Positions 1-10,352 of a stretch of DNA of 64,000 nt are shown in pieces. Positions within the stretch are counted from its first letter, which is position 1. The number at the start of each line of letters is the position of its first letter. The notes below the pieces were generated by a model. The model was given only the letters and a program-made list of their open reading frames with translations. It searched no databases and was not told the DNA's origin. The position numbers were made by a program, and so were the translations under genes. This DNA is from Pseudomonas fluorescens (GTDB taxonomy: Bacteria; Pseudomonadota; Gammaproteobacteria; Pseudomonadales; Pseudomonadaceae), in contig NZ_CP008896.1 in the NCBI RefSeq assembly GCF_000730425.1, positions 1,550,001 to 1,614,000 of the forward strand, written 5' to 3'.

Positions 1-432
1 CTTTGAATAGTGCGGATCGGGCTGCTGGGGGAACGGCCTTGGCGGTGGGTTTCCATGGATCGGGTGCGGCCTGTGTGGCGGATGCCCATGGATCGGGTGC
101 GGGCAATGCGGCAGGTGCCCATGATGGGGCGGCCTGGCCGGGAAGAAAAAACCTTTCATGCTGCCGAGAATGCCCCGAGCACCATCGCTCTGCGCCGTGG
201 TTGCCTGGCTGGCCCCCTGGTCGCGGGCGCCCGCAGCGGCCTCTGCCAACGGCGGTGACCCGGCGAACACCGGTCCCGACTTACCCGCTGGCGCGCTGAA
301 ACTAGGGCCACTGGAAGGTGACCCGATAACCGCAGCCTTCACCTCCTTGGTGCTGGCCCCTTGCTGAGCCTCTTGATGTGTGCCGTCAGTTGGTAGATTG
401 ACAACAGGCTGATTGAACGCAGGTACCGACAT
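1..432 (-). CDS. His/Pro-rich hypothetical protein, 5' part (C-terminus outside the window)
   Basis: The minus strand is open without a stop for 144 codons from ATG at 432 to the window edge. A good ribosome site, GGAGAA, lies at 438-443, 5 bases upstream of the ATG. The first ~95 residues are rich in Ala, Ser, Gly, Gln and Pro and look disordered. The visible end is extremely rich in His and Pro, with PHPIHG occurring twice and HPPHRPHP between the copies. The DNA shows the same repeat as two copies of CCATGGATCGGGTGCGG at about 53-69 and 88-104. No signal peptide or membrane segment is visible. I do not recognise the family. The His-rich tail could bind metal, but that is only inference. 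Confidence 0.6.
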   Translation of the reverse strand, partial: MSVPAFNQPVVNLPTDGTHQEAQQGASTKEVKAAVIGSPSSGPSFSAPAGKSGPVFAGSPPLAEAAAGARDQGASQATTAQSDGARGILGSMKGFFFPARPPHHGHLPHCPHPIHGHPPHRPHPIHGNPPPRPFPQQPDPHYSK

Positions 433-755
433 AAATATTCTCCAGTGCGACTTGCTGACACGGTCCACTTCACACACTCAAGCACCTCGATAACGCAGTT
501 ATCACAAGGCACCCGTGCAGGGTGGGTTGACGGTGTGTGGCAGGCCTACGGAGTTCGGTTCCTGAAAGCGATGAAAGCCGCAAAAAAAAGGTAGGAAATG
601 CCCCCAACGATCCTTCAACCTGCGTAGAAGAATCGTCAGGCGCATACGCGACAGCGCGAGGAAAGGCGCTGTGAACTGTGTCAGCAGCAACGTTTTGGAT
701 TGGCAAGCACATCGCCGTCGCCCGATCAAGGCGCGGCGACTCCCTCGTCACACGA
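433..755. other. intergenic region (323 bp) between the His/Pro-rich ORF and fecA
   Basis: I see no convincing gene here. Short ORFs on both strands lack ribosome sites and recognisable content. The right part is the 3' flank of fecA and holds a 7-bp-stem hairpin at 651-672 (ACAGCGC/GCGCTGT type) without a T-tract, so it is at best a weak terminator. The left part must contain the promoter of the minus-strand ORF starting at 432. Confidence 0.4.
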
Positions 756-3167
756 TCAGAAGCCCACGCTCGCCTGGACAAAGAACGTACGCGGCTCCCC
801 CAGGTAGATCCCCGAATTGTTATCGCTGGAGCGGGTGAAGTGCTGCTGGTCGAACAGGTTTTTCACCCCCACGCCCAGCTTCAGGTTCGACAGTTGTGCG
901 CCAAAGTCATAGCCACTGCGCACGTTGACGGAAACATACCCCGGGATATCCCCGTACTGGCCATCAGCGGTCGGCTGCGTGATGTAGGTGCTGGTGGTGC
1001 CTGGCGCCCGTTGGCCGGACTGGGCATACACATCAAGGTTGTGGGTCCAGCGGTTGACGGCATAACGCAGGCCCAGGGTCGCCACTTCACGGGAGTACAA
1101 CGGCAGGTCACGGCCCTTGAACGCAACGTCACCTTCGGAGGTTGCCTTGGTGTAGGTAAAGCCGGCATTGGCACTCAGGCCTTCCAGGCGCGGGTCGAGG
1201 TTGGCCAGGTCATAATGGGCCGAGGCTTCGATACCCGTGTGCTTGGTAGCCCCCAGATTGGTCCAGCCCACGTCATTGCTGACATATTGCAGCTCATCGG
1301 AGAAGTCGATGTAGAACAGCGTCACTTCGCCGCCCCACACATTGTCGTTGTAGCGGGTGCCGATCTCGTAGGTCTTGGCCTTTTCCGGTTGCAGGCCATT
1401 GGCCGTCTGGTCGCCATTTCCGCCCTGGCCCAGTTGGAAGTACTGCAAACTGCCGAAGGACGTTTCGTAGTTGGCAAACAGTTTCCAGGCATCGGAAACG
1501 TGATACATCACGCTCAGGGCCGGCAGCGGCTCATTGTTCTTGATCTCGCGGCGCTTCTCCTGGGTGCGGGTGCCGTTCAAGCCCACCACCGGGCGGTCAT
1601 GCCATTCGGTGCGGATGCTCTCGAAGCGGATGCCTGGCGTGATCGTCCACTTGCCGACATCAATTTTGTCATCAATGTAGAACGCGTTGGCCTCGGTGCC
1701 ACCGGTACGGTCCTGATAAACGTGGCCGTCGTTTTGACCGATTGGCGTGGGGACGTTATTGACCAGTCTCAGGTTGCTGGCCTGTTCATGCATACCTTCT
1801 TTCAGGTAGCGGTAGCCGACGCTGACTTCCTGGCTGGTCGGCCCCAGGTCAAACACATGGGACACCCGCGGCTCGATGCCAAAGGTGTAGTAGGTGCGCG
1901 GAAAGGAGCCAAGGGTCTGCTGGTCACGGCTGGCGATGTTGCTGCCACGAAAGCTGTCGGAGTAGTACGTCAGCACTTCCGCCTGGGTGCGGTCGTCGAT
2001 CTGGCGGATGTACTTGAACGAAACATCCTTGCGCCGACCGCTGAAGTTGTCCCAGTCGCGCACCGACTGGTAAGGGTTGGCGTCGAACTGCTTCTGGGTC
2101 AGGCCACCGGGCATGTCGGCGCTGGCGTCGTAGTAATGGAAATTCAGGGTGAAATCGTCTTGATCCGTCGGTGCCCAGTGGGTCTTGAGGATCACATCAT
2201 CGATGTCGTTACCATTGTTGCTGTCGCGATAGCCGTTGCCATTGACCCCGGAGTACAGGAGCGCCATGCCAATGCCATTGTCCGCGGTGCCACCGATAAA
2301 GGCGCTGTCGACATGTTTCCAACCGCCATGGGAAGAGGTTTGCAGGGTGGTGCCGACTTCACCGGAAAAGGTCTCGGGGATCGCACGGGTCACGAAGTTG
2401 ATCACACCGCCGACGTTCTGCGGTCCATACCGCACGGAACCGGCGCCACGCACCACATCGATACTCTCCAGGTTGCCGGCGGAAATCGGTGCCATCGACA
2501 ACTGCGGCTGGCCGTAGGGGGCGAACGCTGCGGGAATACCGTCAATCAATACGGTGGAACGAGGCGACAGGCGCGACGTCAGGCCGCGTACGCCGACGTT
2601 GAGGGAAATATCGCTGCCGCCGGTACCATTGGACTCCTGCACCTGCACACCGGGCACCCGGCGCAGCACGTCACCGACATTCATCGCCCCCTGTTCCACC
2701 ATGGCTTCGCGACGGATCACCGTCCGCGCGCCGGGGTGGTTCTGGACCACTTCGGCATTGGCATCGCCCAGCCAGTCGCCCACCACATTGATCGCGGTCG
2801 CACCGAGTTCCAGGGGCGCACCGGCTTCACCGCTGCCATTGGCAAGGGGATGCAGGGTCACTGAGCCCGAGTCGATCTGGTAGTCCAGGCCACTGCCTTG
2901 CAGCAACTGGCGCAGGGCCTGTTCCGGCGACAGGTTGCCCTCAACCGCCGGGGCTTGTTTGCCAGCCACCATCTGTGGGCTGAAAAACACTTGCAGCGAG
3001 GTTTGCTGGCCCAACTGGCTCAGCGCAGCCCCCAGGGACTGGGCCTTGATATGAATGGCGGCGTCGGCGTCGGCGTAGGCCGCAGGCATTGCGGCGCTGA
3101 TTGCCATTGCCAGGGCCAGGGGGGCCCAGCGGGAGGTTTTATTGTTGTTCGCAGCGAGTTTTTTCAC
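756..3167 (-). CDS. fecA: TonB-dependent Fe(III) dicitrate receptor FecA
   Basis: Outer-membrane receptor for ferric citrate that also signals to FecR. The mature protein starts with an STN signalling domain (IHIKAQSLGAALSQLGQQTS, then LLQGSGLDYQ). Next come a TonB-box region ending VVGDWLGDA, a plug with DVLRRVPGVQV and STVLIDGIPAAFAPYGQPQL, and a 22-strand barrel ending in Phe. Long stretches match my memory of E. coli FecA (DKIDVGKWTITPGIRFE, GVKNLFDQ). I prefer the GTG at 3167: it is followed directly by a good signal peptide (KKLAANNNKT...AAYADA) and preceded by AGGT. An in-frame ATG at 3233 would add 22 unlikely residues. It is the last gene of fecI-fecR-fecA. Length is about 803 aa, close to the family. 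Confidence 0.93.
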   Translation of the reverse strand: MKKLAANNNKTSRWAPLALAMAISAAMPAAYADADAAIHIKAQSLGAALSQLGQQTSLQVFFSPQMVAGKQAPAVEGNLSPEQALRQLLQGSGLDYQIDSGSVTLHPLANGSGEAGAPLELGATAINVVGDWLGDANAEVVQNHPGARTVIRREAMVEQGAMNVGDVLRRVPGVQVQESNGTGGSDISLNVGVRGLTSRLSPRSTVLIDGIPAAFAPYGQPQLSMAPISAGNLESIDVVRGAGSVRYGPQNVGGVINFVTRAIPETFSGEVGTTLQTSSHGGWKHVDSAFIGGTADNGIGMALLYSGVNGNGYRDSNNGNDIDDVILKTHWAPTDQDDFTLNFHYYDASADMPGGLTQKQFDANPYQSVRDWDNFSGRRKDVSFKYIRQIDDRTQAEVLTYYSDSFRGSNIASRDQQTLGSFPRTYYTFGIEPRVSHVFDLGPTSQEVSVGYRYLKEGMHEQASNLRLVNNVPTPIGQNDGHVYQDRTGGTEANAFYIDDKIDVGKWTITPGIRFESIRTEWHDRPVVGLNGTRTQEKRREIKNNEPLPALSVMYHVSDAWKLFANYETSFGSLQYFQLGQGGNGDQTANGLQPEKAKTYEIGTRYNDNVWGGEVTLFYIDFSDELQYVSNDVGWTNLGATKHTGIEASAHYDLANLDPRLEGLSANAGFTYTKATSEGDVAFKGRDLPLYSREVATLGLRYAVNRWTHNLDVYAQSGQRAPGTTSTYITQPTADGQYGDIPGYVSVNVRSGYDFGAQLSNLKLGVGVKNLFDQQHFTRSSDNNSGIYLGEPRTFFVQASVGF

Positions 3168-3263
3168 GTCGTACCTAGTCCAATGATGCCAAGAGCGCGC
3201 GGCCGTTAATGCAAACCAGTTGCAGTTGGGCAAGAAGACGAAGAACTCGGGAAAAACCTGAAT

Positions 3264-4235
3264 CTAGCGTGGAATTATTTCCTGACTACCGTCAGGCAGC
3301 GTGCGCAAGGCCACCGGCAGGATGTGCGGCAAGGCCTTGAGCAAGGCATCGGTGTCGCTGGATTTGAACACGCTGGTCAGGCGCAGGTTGCGGGTAGCGG
3401 CACTGACCCGCAGGGGTTTTTCGCGGTAACGCGACACTTCCCGCGCCACCTCGGCAAGGCTGGCGTCGTTGAACACCAGCTTGCCAGTCTGCCAGGCCAT
3501 GAGGGCTTGAGCGTTGACCGGGCGGGCCGCCTCGACCGCGCCCTGGCTGTCGATCGAGGTGCCAAGGCCAGCGGTCAATGTGACCACAGGCTGTGCAGCA
3601 TGCCCTTGTACCTTGACCGTTCCCGCCTCGACCACCACGCGGGTCTGGTCATCGTCGCGGCGCACATCAAAGCGGGTGCCGGTGACCGTCACCTGCCCTG
3701 CCCCGGCCTGCACCACGAACGGCCGGCTGGTGTCGTGCTCGACACTGAACAGCGCCTGGCCCTGTTTGAGTTCGATCCCGCGCTGGCCTTTTTCATAGTG
3801 CACCACCACCACGCTGCGGCTGTTCAAATCCATTAGCGAGCCATCGGGCAATGCCACTTGGCGGCGCTCGCCCAGCGCGGTACGAAACTGCGCGTCATAC
3901 ACCGCCGCAGGCTCCAGGCCGCTGAACAGCCCAAGACCCACGGCCACCGCCAGCACGCTGGCCGCCATGGCGTAGCGCACCACCGCACGGCGCTTGCGCG
4001 GCACAGGTGTCGCAGCCAACGCCTGCAAACGGACCTTGGGCAACAGGTCGGCGGCGCTCCACACCCCTTGCAGCACCTCGAATTCGTACTGATGAGCGGG
4101 ATGTTCCCCACACCAGGCATCGAAAAGCCCCTGGTCCTCAACACTCAAGGGTTGGGCCTGCAAACGCACGAACCACTGCGCCGCCTCGTCACGCACCGTT
4201 GCGCTGCCACAGGCACACTCACGGGTATCCATCAT
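3264..4235 (-). CDS. fecR: FecR anti-sigma / sigma regulator
   Basis: Inner-membrane regulator that receives the signal from the FecA STN domain and controls FecI. It has an N-terminal cytoplasmic FecR_N-like region (DEAAQWFVRLQAQPLS), a single membrane segment (YAMAASVLAVAVGLGLF), a periplasmic FecR domain (RTALGERRQVALPDGS, VTVTGTRFDVR) and a C-terminal DUF4974-like part. The start chosen is the ATG at 4235 (a second ATG follows at 4232), preceded by AGGA at a good distance. An upstream in-frame ATG at 4268 overlaps the fecI stop as ATGA and would add 11 residues; it has no clear ribosome site but could be used by translational coupling. Confidence 0.9.
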   Translation of the reverse strand: MMDTRECACGSATVRDEAAQWFVRLQAQPLSVEDQGLFDAWCGEHPAHQYEFEVLQGVWSAADLLPKVRLQALAATPVPRKRRAVVRYAMAASVLAVAVGLGLFSGLEPAAVYDAQFRTALGERRQVALPDGSLMDLNSRSVVVVHYEKGQRGIELKQGQALFSVEHDTSRPFVVQAGAGQVTVTGTRFDVRRDDDQTRVVVEAGTVKVQGHAAQPVVTLTAGLGTSIDSQGAVEAARPVNAQALMAWQTGKLVFNDASLAEVAREVSRYREKPLRVSAATRNLRLTSVFKSSDTDALLKALPHILPVALRTLPDGSQEIIPR

Positions 4236-4264
4236 GGAAGATCCTGTTTCAAAGCCGGCATTGG

Positions 4265-4765
4265 TCATGGGGCCAGTGCGTCCAGGCGATCACGTAGATG
4301 CCGCAGGGTGCGGATCATATACTTTTCCACCATGTTTTTAGAAAGCCCCAGGCGCTCGGCGATTTCCTGTTGGGTCAGGCCCTCGATCTTTTGCCAGATG
4401 AAAATCCTGCGGCAATTGAGGGGCAATTCGGCCAGGGCCCGCTCGATGGACTCCGCCAACTGGACCGCGTGCATGAAATGCTCCGGGTCGCCACTGGGCA
4501 ACGCATTCTGGTCAAGGCCTTGCAGCGCCAGTGCTTCGCGCCGGTCTGCGCGACGATAGGCATCCACCGCAATATTGCGCGCCGTCTGGTGCAAATAGGC
4601 GCGCGGCTGCTCGACCAGCACCGACTTGGACTCCAATACCCGCACAAACGTATCGTGGGCCAGGTCCTCGGCCTGCTGGCGATTGCGCAAGCGACGCGTC
4701 CAGGTCCCGACCAGTTCTTCGTAGTACGCGAAAAAGCCTGGTCTGCGTGGCGGCTGAGGAGTCAT
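4265..4765 (-). CDS. fecI: FecI-family ECF sigma factor
   Basis: Extracytoplasmic-function sigma factor expected to transcribe fecA when ferric citrate binds. At 166 aa it has the usual length. Region 2 is FAYYEELVGTWTRRLRNRQQ, followed by AEDLAHDTFVRVLES and RAYLHQTARNIAVDAYRR. Region 4 contains LPLNCRRIFIWQKIEGLTQQ and the helix-turn-helix EIAERLGLSKNMVEKYMIRT. It is first in the minus-strand fecI-fecR-fecA unit and its stop overlaps a possible fecR start. An imperfect AT-rich palindrome just upstream may be a Fur site. Confidence 0.93.
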   Translation of the reverse strand: MTPQPPRRPGFFAYYEELVGTWTRRLRNRQQAEDLAHDTFVRVLESKSVLVEQPRAYLHQTARNIAVDAYRRADRREALALQGLDQNALPSGDPEHFMHAVQLAESIERALAELPLNCRRIFIWQKIEGLTQQEIAERLGLSKNMVEKYMIRTLRHLRDRLDALAP

Positions 4766-4792
4766 CGAGGGGGCACTGGGTCGGCGGGGCGT

Positions 4793-4813
4793 GAATAGTA
4801 ATGCTTCCTATTA
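4793..4813. promoter_or_regulatory. possible Fur-type operator upstream of fecI
   Basis: Imperfect inverted repeat with AATAG and CTATT arms around TAATGCTTC, located about 30-50 bp before the fecI start codon. It is AT-rich in a GC-rich region and sits where Fur normally represses fecI genes, but it matches the classical Fur consensus only loosely. Confidence 0.3.
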
Positions 4814-4848
4814 AGCGGAGCAATTGCTTCCCGTCGCCAATCCAGCCT

Positions 4849-5217
4849 CTAGACCAACCGCTTGATCTGCTTATGCCGCCACACCAACCGGTAGTACGCC
4901 GTCTGCAACCCCAGCATCACCAGATAGGTCACCGGCAACTCCACCCCCAACACACAGAAGATCGAGATCGCCACCGGCATCAGCACCACGCCGCTGGCGC
5001 GCATGATGCCGCCAATCACCGCCTGGAAACCAAATACCAGAAGGCTCCAGAGCATGATGTGCAGCAGGTGCTCAGCCTGGGCCCGGGCCTGCACATCGGT
5101 GATGAACAGGCCCAGTAGCCAGTGGGACAGGGCATAGCCGAGCAGGATCAGGCCACCCGTCAGGCACAGAAAGAACAGGTAGACCTGCCACAGCGGGCGT
5201 CGCAAAGAGGCCTGCAT
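4849..5217 (-). pseudogene. MATE-family efflux transporter, 3' remnant
   Basis: About 122 codons that read like the last third of a MATE multidrug/Na+ antiporter: hydrophobic segments WQVYLFFLCLTGGLILLGYA and HIMLWSLLVFGFQAVIGGIM, then RASGVVLMPVAISIFCVLGV and ELPVTYLVMLG, and a basic tail. A complete MATE protein has about 450 residues and 12 membrane segments; only about four remain and no 5' part lies upstream, where the puuB-like gene ends at 5306. The ATG at 5217 has no ribosome site, and the reading frame is open up to 5295. I read this as a truncated gene left by a deletion. Confidence 0.7.
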
Positions 5218-5305
5218 GAAAAGCGGGGCCTCGGATCTACACAGCGACCGAGGGGTTATAGCGTATTGGATCCGATCATGCTGTGTTTTGCCCAACCCAC
5301 CCCGC

Positions 5306-7698
<2,393 letters not shown>

Positions 7699-7725
7699 TT
7701 ACATGAGTAATTATTGTTAGAGCCC

Positions 7726-7815
7726 TGTAGGAGCCGGCTTGCCGGCGATAGCGATTTGCCCGTTGGCGCCTTACCGCCTGACGCACCGCGATCACCGGCA
7801 AGCCAGCTCCTACAA
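7726..7815. repeat. REPIN: two inverted REP sequences (GTAGGAGCCGGC family)
   Basis: A left REP beginning TGTAGGAGCCGGCTTGCCGG and a right inverted copy ending AAGCCAGCTCCTACA flank a ~40-bp spacer. It separates the ligase gene from the PotF-like gene and could form a long hairpin in the operon mRNA. Confidence 0.9.
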
Positions 7816-7819
7816 GGTG

Positions 7820-9178
7820 TCAGACGCTGAGCAGCAGGAACTCACGCTCCCAGGAGCTGATCACCCGCTTGAAGTTCTCATGCTCGGCGCGTTTCACTGC
7901 GACATAACCCTGTACAAACTTGTCCCCCAGGTACTGCTTGACCGTCTCGCAGGCCTCCATGCGTGCCAGGGCATCTTCGATGGTGATCGGCAGGCGCAGG
8001 TTGCGCCGTTCATAGGCGCGGCCTTCCACCGGCGCGCTCGGCTCGATCTTTTCGATCATCCCCAGGTAGCCGCACAACAGGCTGGCGGCGATGGCCAGGT
8101 AGGGGTTGGCGTCGGCACCCGGCAGGCGGTTTTCCACACGCATCGCGTCAGGGCTGGAAGTCGGTACACGCAGGCCCACGGTGCGGTTTTCTTCGCCCCA
8201 CTCCACGTTGACCGGCGCCGAGGTGTCCGGCAGGAAGCGGCGGAACGAGTTGACGTTGGGCGCGAACATCGGCAGCAGCATAGGGATGTATTTCTGCAGG
8301 CCGCCAATGTGATGCAGGAACAGCGGGCTCATTTGCCCGCTGGCATCGACAAACACTGGCTGGCCCGTGGCGATGTCCACCACGCTCTGGTGCAGGTGCA
8401 TGGCGCTGCCCGGCTCGTCGGCCACCGGCTTGGCCATAAAGGTCGCGGCCACATTGTGCTTGAGCGCGGCTTCGCGCAGGGTGCGCTTGAATACGGTGAT
8501 CTGGTCGGCCAGGTCGAGGGCGTCGCCATGGCGGAAGTTGATTTCCATCTGCGCCGGGCCGTCTTCGTGGATCAGCGTATCGAGGTCCAGCCCCTGGGCT
8601 TCGCACCAGTCGTAGACATCTTCGAACAGTGGGTCGAATTCGTTGGCCGCGTCGATGGAGAACGACTGGCGCCCGGTTTCGGCGCGACCGGATCGGCCCA
8701 CCGGAGTTTTGAGCGGCAGGTCCGGGTCTTCGCAGCGCTGGGTCAGGTAAAACTCCATTTCCGGCGCGACAATCGGCTGCCAGCCCTGCTCGGTATAGAG
8801 CTGCAGGACTTTTTTCAGCACATTGCGCGGTGACAGCTCGATGGGATTGCCCTGCTTGTCGAAGGTGTCGTGGATCACGATGGCGGTGGGTTCAATGGCC
8901 CATGGCACCACGTAAGTGGCATTGGCCACCGGGCGGCAGACCATGTCGATATCGGCGGGGTCCAGCAGGTCGTAGTAGATATCGTCGTCGACAAAGTCCC
9001 CGGTAACCGTTTGCAGCAACACACTTTCCGGCAGGCGCATGCCGCGCTCATGCAGGAACTTGTTGGTGGGCGCAATCTTGCCGCGGGCGATGCCCGTCAG
9101 GTCGCTGATCACACATTCGACTTCGGTAATCTTGTGTTCTTTCAGCCAGGTGGACAACTGATCGAAAGGGGCATTCAT
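7820..9178 (-). CDS. glutamine-synthetase-family ligase, gamma-glutamylputrescine synthetase type (PuuA/SpuI)
   Basis: About 452 aa, a GS-fold ATP-dependent ligase expected to join glutamate to putrescine or another amine. Visible motifs: N-terminal ECVISDLTGIARGKIAPT, catalytic-core FYLTQR and DGPAQMEINFRHGDALDLAD, ATP-binding MHLHQS, and C-terminal RVENRLPGADANPYLAIAAS. The ATG at 9178 is chosen because GAGGT precedes it by about 6 bases; an ATG at 9229 would add 17 residues without support. It is the first gene of the minus-strand polyamine unit and is divergent from the AraC regulator at 9317. The PuuB/PotF neighbours favour polyamine use over true glutamine synthesis. Confidence 0.87.
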   Translation of the reverse strand: MNAPFDQLSTWLKEHKITEVECVISDLTGIARGKIAPTNKFLHERGMRLPESVLLQTVTGDFVDDDIYYDLLDPADIDMVCRPVANATYVVPWAIEPTAIVIHDTFDKQGNPIELSPRNVLKKVLQLYTEQGWQPIVAPEMEFYLTQRCEDPDLPLKTPVGRSGRAETGRQSFSIDAANEFDPLFEDVYDWCEAQGLDLDTLIHEDGPAQMEINFRHGDALDLADQITVFKRTLREAALKHNVAATFMAKPVADEPGSAMHLHQSVVDIATGQPVFVDASGQMSPLFLHHIGGLQKYIPMLLPMFAPNVNSFRRFLPDTSAPVNVEWGEENRTVGLRVPTSSPDAMRVENRLPGADANPYLAIAASLLCGYLGMIEKIEPSAPVEGRAYERRNLRLPITIEDALARMEACETVKQYLGDKFVQGYVAVKRAEHENFKRVISSWEREFLLLSV

Positions 9179-9316
9179 AAAGACCTCGGCATGGGTTGGG
9201 TGCTGCGACGGCTTGTACTCCCGGCGCATTGAGGTCTATCTTGGGCCAGCCCTACCCAGGCATCTATCCACTTTGCACGACCCACAACGCACCAATAGAG
9301 TGCGCACGGATCACCC

Positions 9317-10213
9317 ATGACACAGGCAACAGCTTTGCGCGTACAGGCCTTCACCACCGGTGATGTGGCCGCCCAATGCAGTGCGACACCCGGTTGGGTG
9401 CAGCAGTACCAGCAGATGTCCCCGGGGCATTTTGCCGGGCAGGTCCGCTACCTCGACTTGCAGGGGGTGCAGGTGTACGAAGAGTGCATGAACACCCGCG
9501 TCGAGCAGCACTTCAACGCGCCGCCAGGTTCTCTGGCCTTCTGTTTCGACGGCAGCGACAACGCGCTGTACCTGCTCAATGGCGAAAGCCGCAACACCTG
9601 GATCACCCCGGAAAACTACCGCGAAGTGGCAGTGGTGTTCGGCCCGCAGTTCGTGCAACGCCATGGCCTGGATGTGGCACGGCTCGAAGGCCTGTTCATG
9701 GCACCGTTGACCTGCCAACAGAACGCGCTGTTCAGCCGCTGGCTCAGTGGCACCCTGACGCGCCTGTCCAGCGTGATCGACCCGATCAGCCGCGATGCCC
9801 TCACCCGGCAACTGCTGGACGATTGCCTGTTTATCCTCGACAACGCCTGCGTATGCCTGGACCGCCCCTCATTGCAGCGACGTAGCGCAGAACGCCAACT
9901 GATGGCACGTATTGGCGCGTGGGCGGCGGATGCGCCGGATGAAACCGTCAACCTGCTGCAACTGGCGCAGATTGCCGGTGTGCCGCTGCGCCAGTTGCAG
10001 CAGGGCTTCAAGACCTACACCGGGATGAGCCCGGCACAGTGGTTGCGCCTGCGCCGGTTGAACGGCGCGCGGCGCGAGTTGTTGAGTTCAACCCAGAGCA
10101 CGGTGGCCGAGGTGGCGATGAATTGGTCGTTCTGGCATTTGGGGCGGTTTTCCAACAGCTACCGAGAGCTGTTCAAGGAACTGCCCAGCGAGACCCGCAA
10201 ACGTCACTGCTGA
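9317..10213 (+). CDS. AraC-family transcriptional regulator
   Basis: 298 aa. The C-terminal ~100 residues carry an AraC double helix-turn-helix: LLQLAQIAGVPLRQLQQGFK, then YTGMSPAQWLRLRRLNGARR and STVAEVAMNWSFWHLGRFSN. The second domain matches the EutR-like W.LGRF.N.YR..F pattern. The N-terminal ~190 residues form an unidentified ligand domain. Divergent transcription from the polyamine ligase suggests that it regulates that operon. A long perfect hairpin immediately follows its stop codon. Confidence 0.85.
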   Translation: MTQATALRVQAFTTGDVAAQCSATPGWVQQYQQMSPGHFAGQVRYLDLQGVQVYEECMNTRVEQHFNAPPGSLAFCFDGSDNALYLLNGESRNTWITPENYREVAVVFGPQFVQRHGLDVARLEGLFMAPLTCQQNALFSRWLSGTLTRLSSVIDPISRDALTRQLLDDCLFILDNACVCLDRPSLQRRSAERQLMARIGAWAADAPDETVNLLQLAQIAGVPLRQLQQGFKTYTGMSPAQWLRLRRLNGARRELLSSTQSTVAEVAMNWSFWHLGRFSNSYRELFKELPSETRKRHC

Positions 10214-10215
10214 AC

Positions 10216-10263
10216 TGCAACCCTCTGCAGGAGCCGGCAAGCCGGCTCCTGCAGAGGGTTGCA
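10216..10263. terminator. 48-bp perfect palindrome after the AraC gene (REP-derived hairpin)
   Basis: Two perfect 23-bp arms separated by only AA, starting 3 bases after the TGA. Each arm contains the REP core CAGGAGCCGGC, so two REP heads face each other with no spacer. There is no T-tract, but the stem should end transcription or protect the 3' end of the mRNA. Confidence 0.6.
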
Positions 10264-10352
10264 TTGCATCTGAGGGGCAGCGAGCACTTATAAAGGCGTG
10301 CACTTATGCCTAGCTTATGCGCCCCCGCCCCGCGCTTTAAGGCCTCGCCCCC

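Noticed and set aside
651..672. Terminator after fecA
   Set aside because: The hairpin has only a 7-bp stem, lies 84 bp past the stop codon and lacks a T-tract, so it is not listed as a terminator.
678..2864. 728-codon open frame on the plus strand opposite fecA
   Set aside because: It is the antisense shadow of fecA: no ribosome site, no protein family, composition typical of GC-rich reverse frames.
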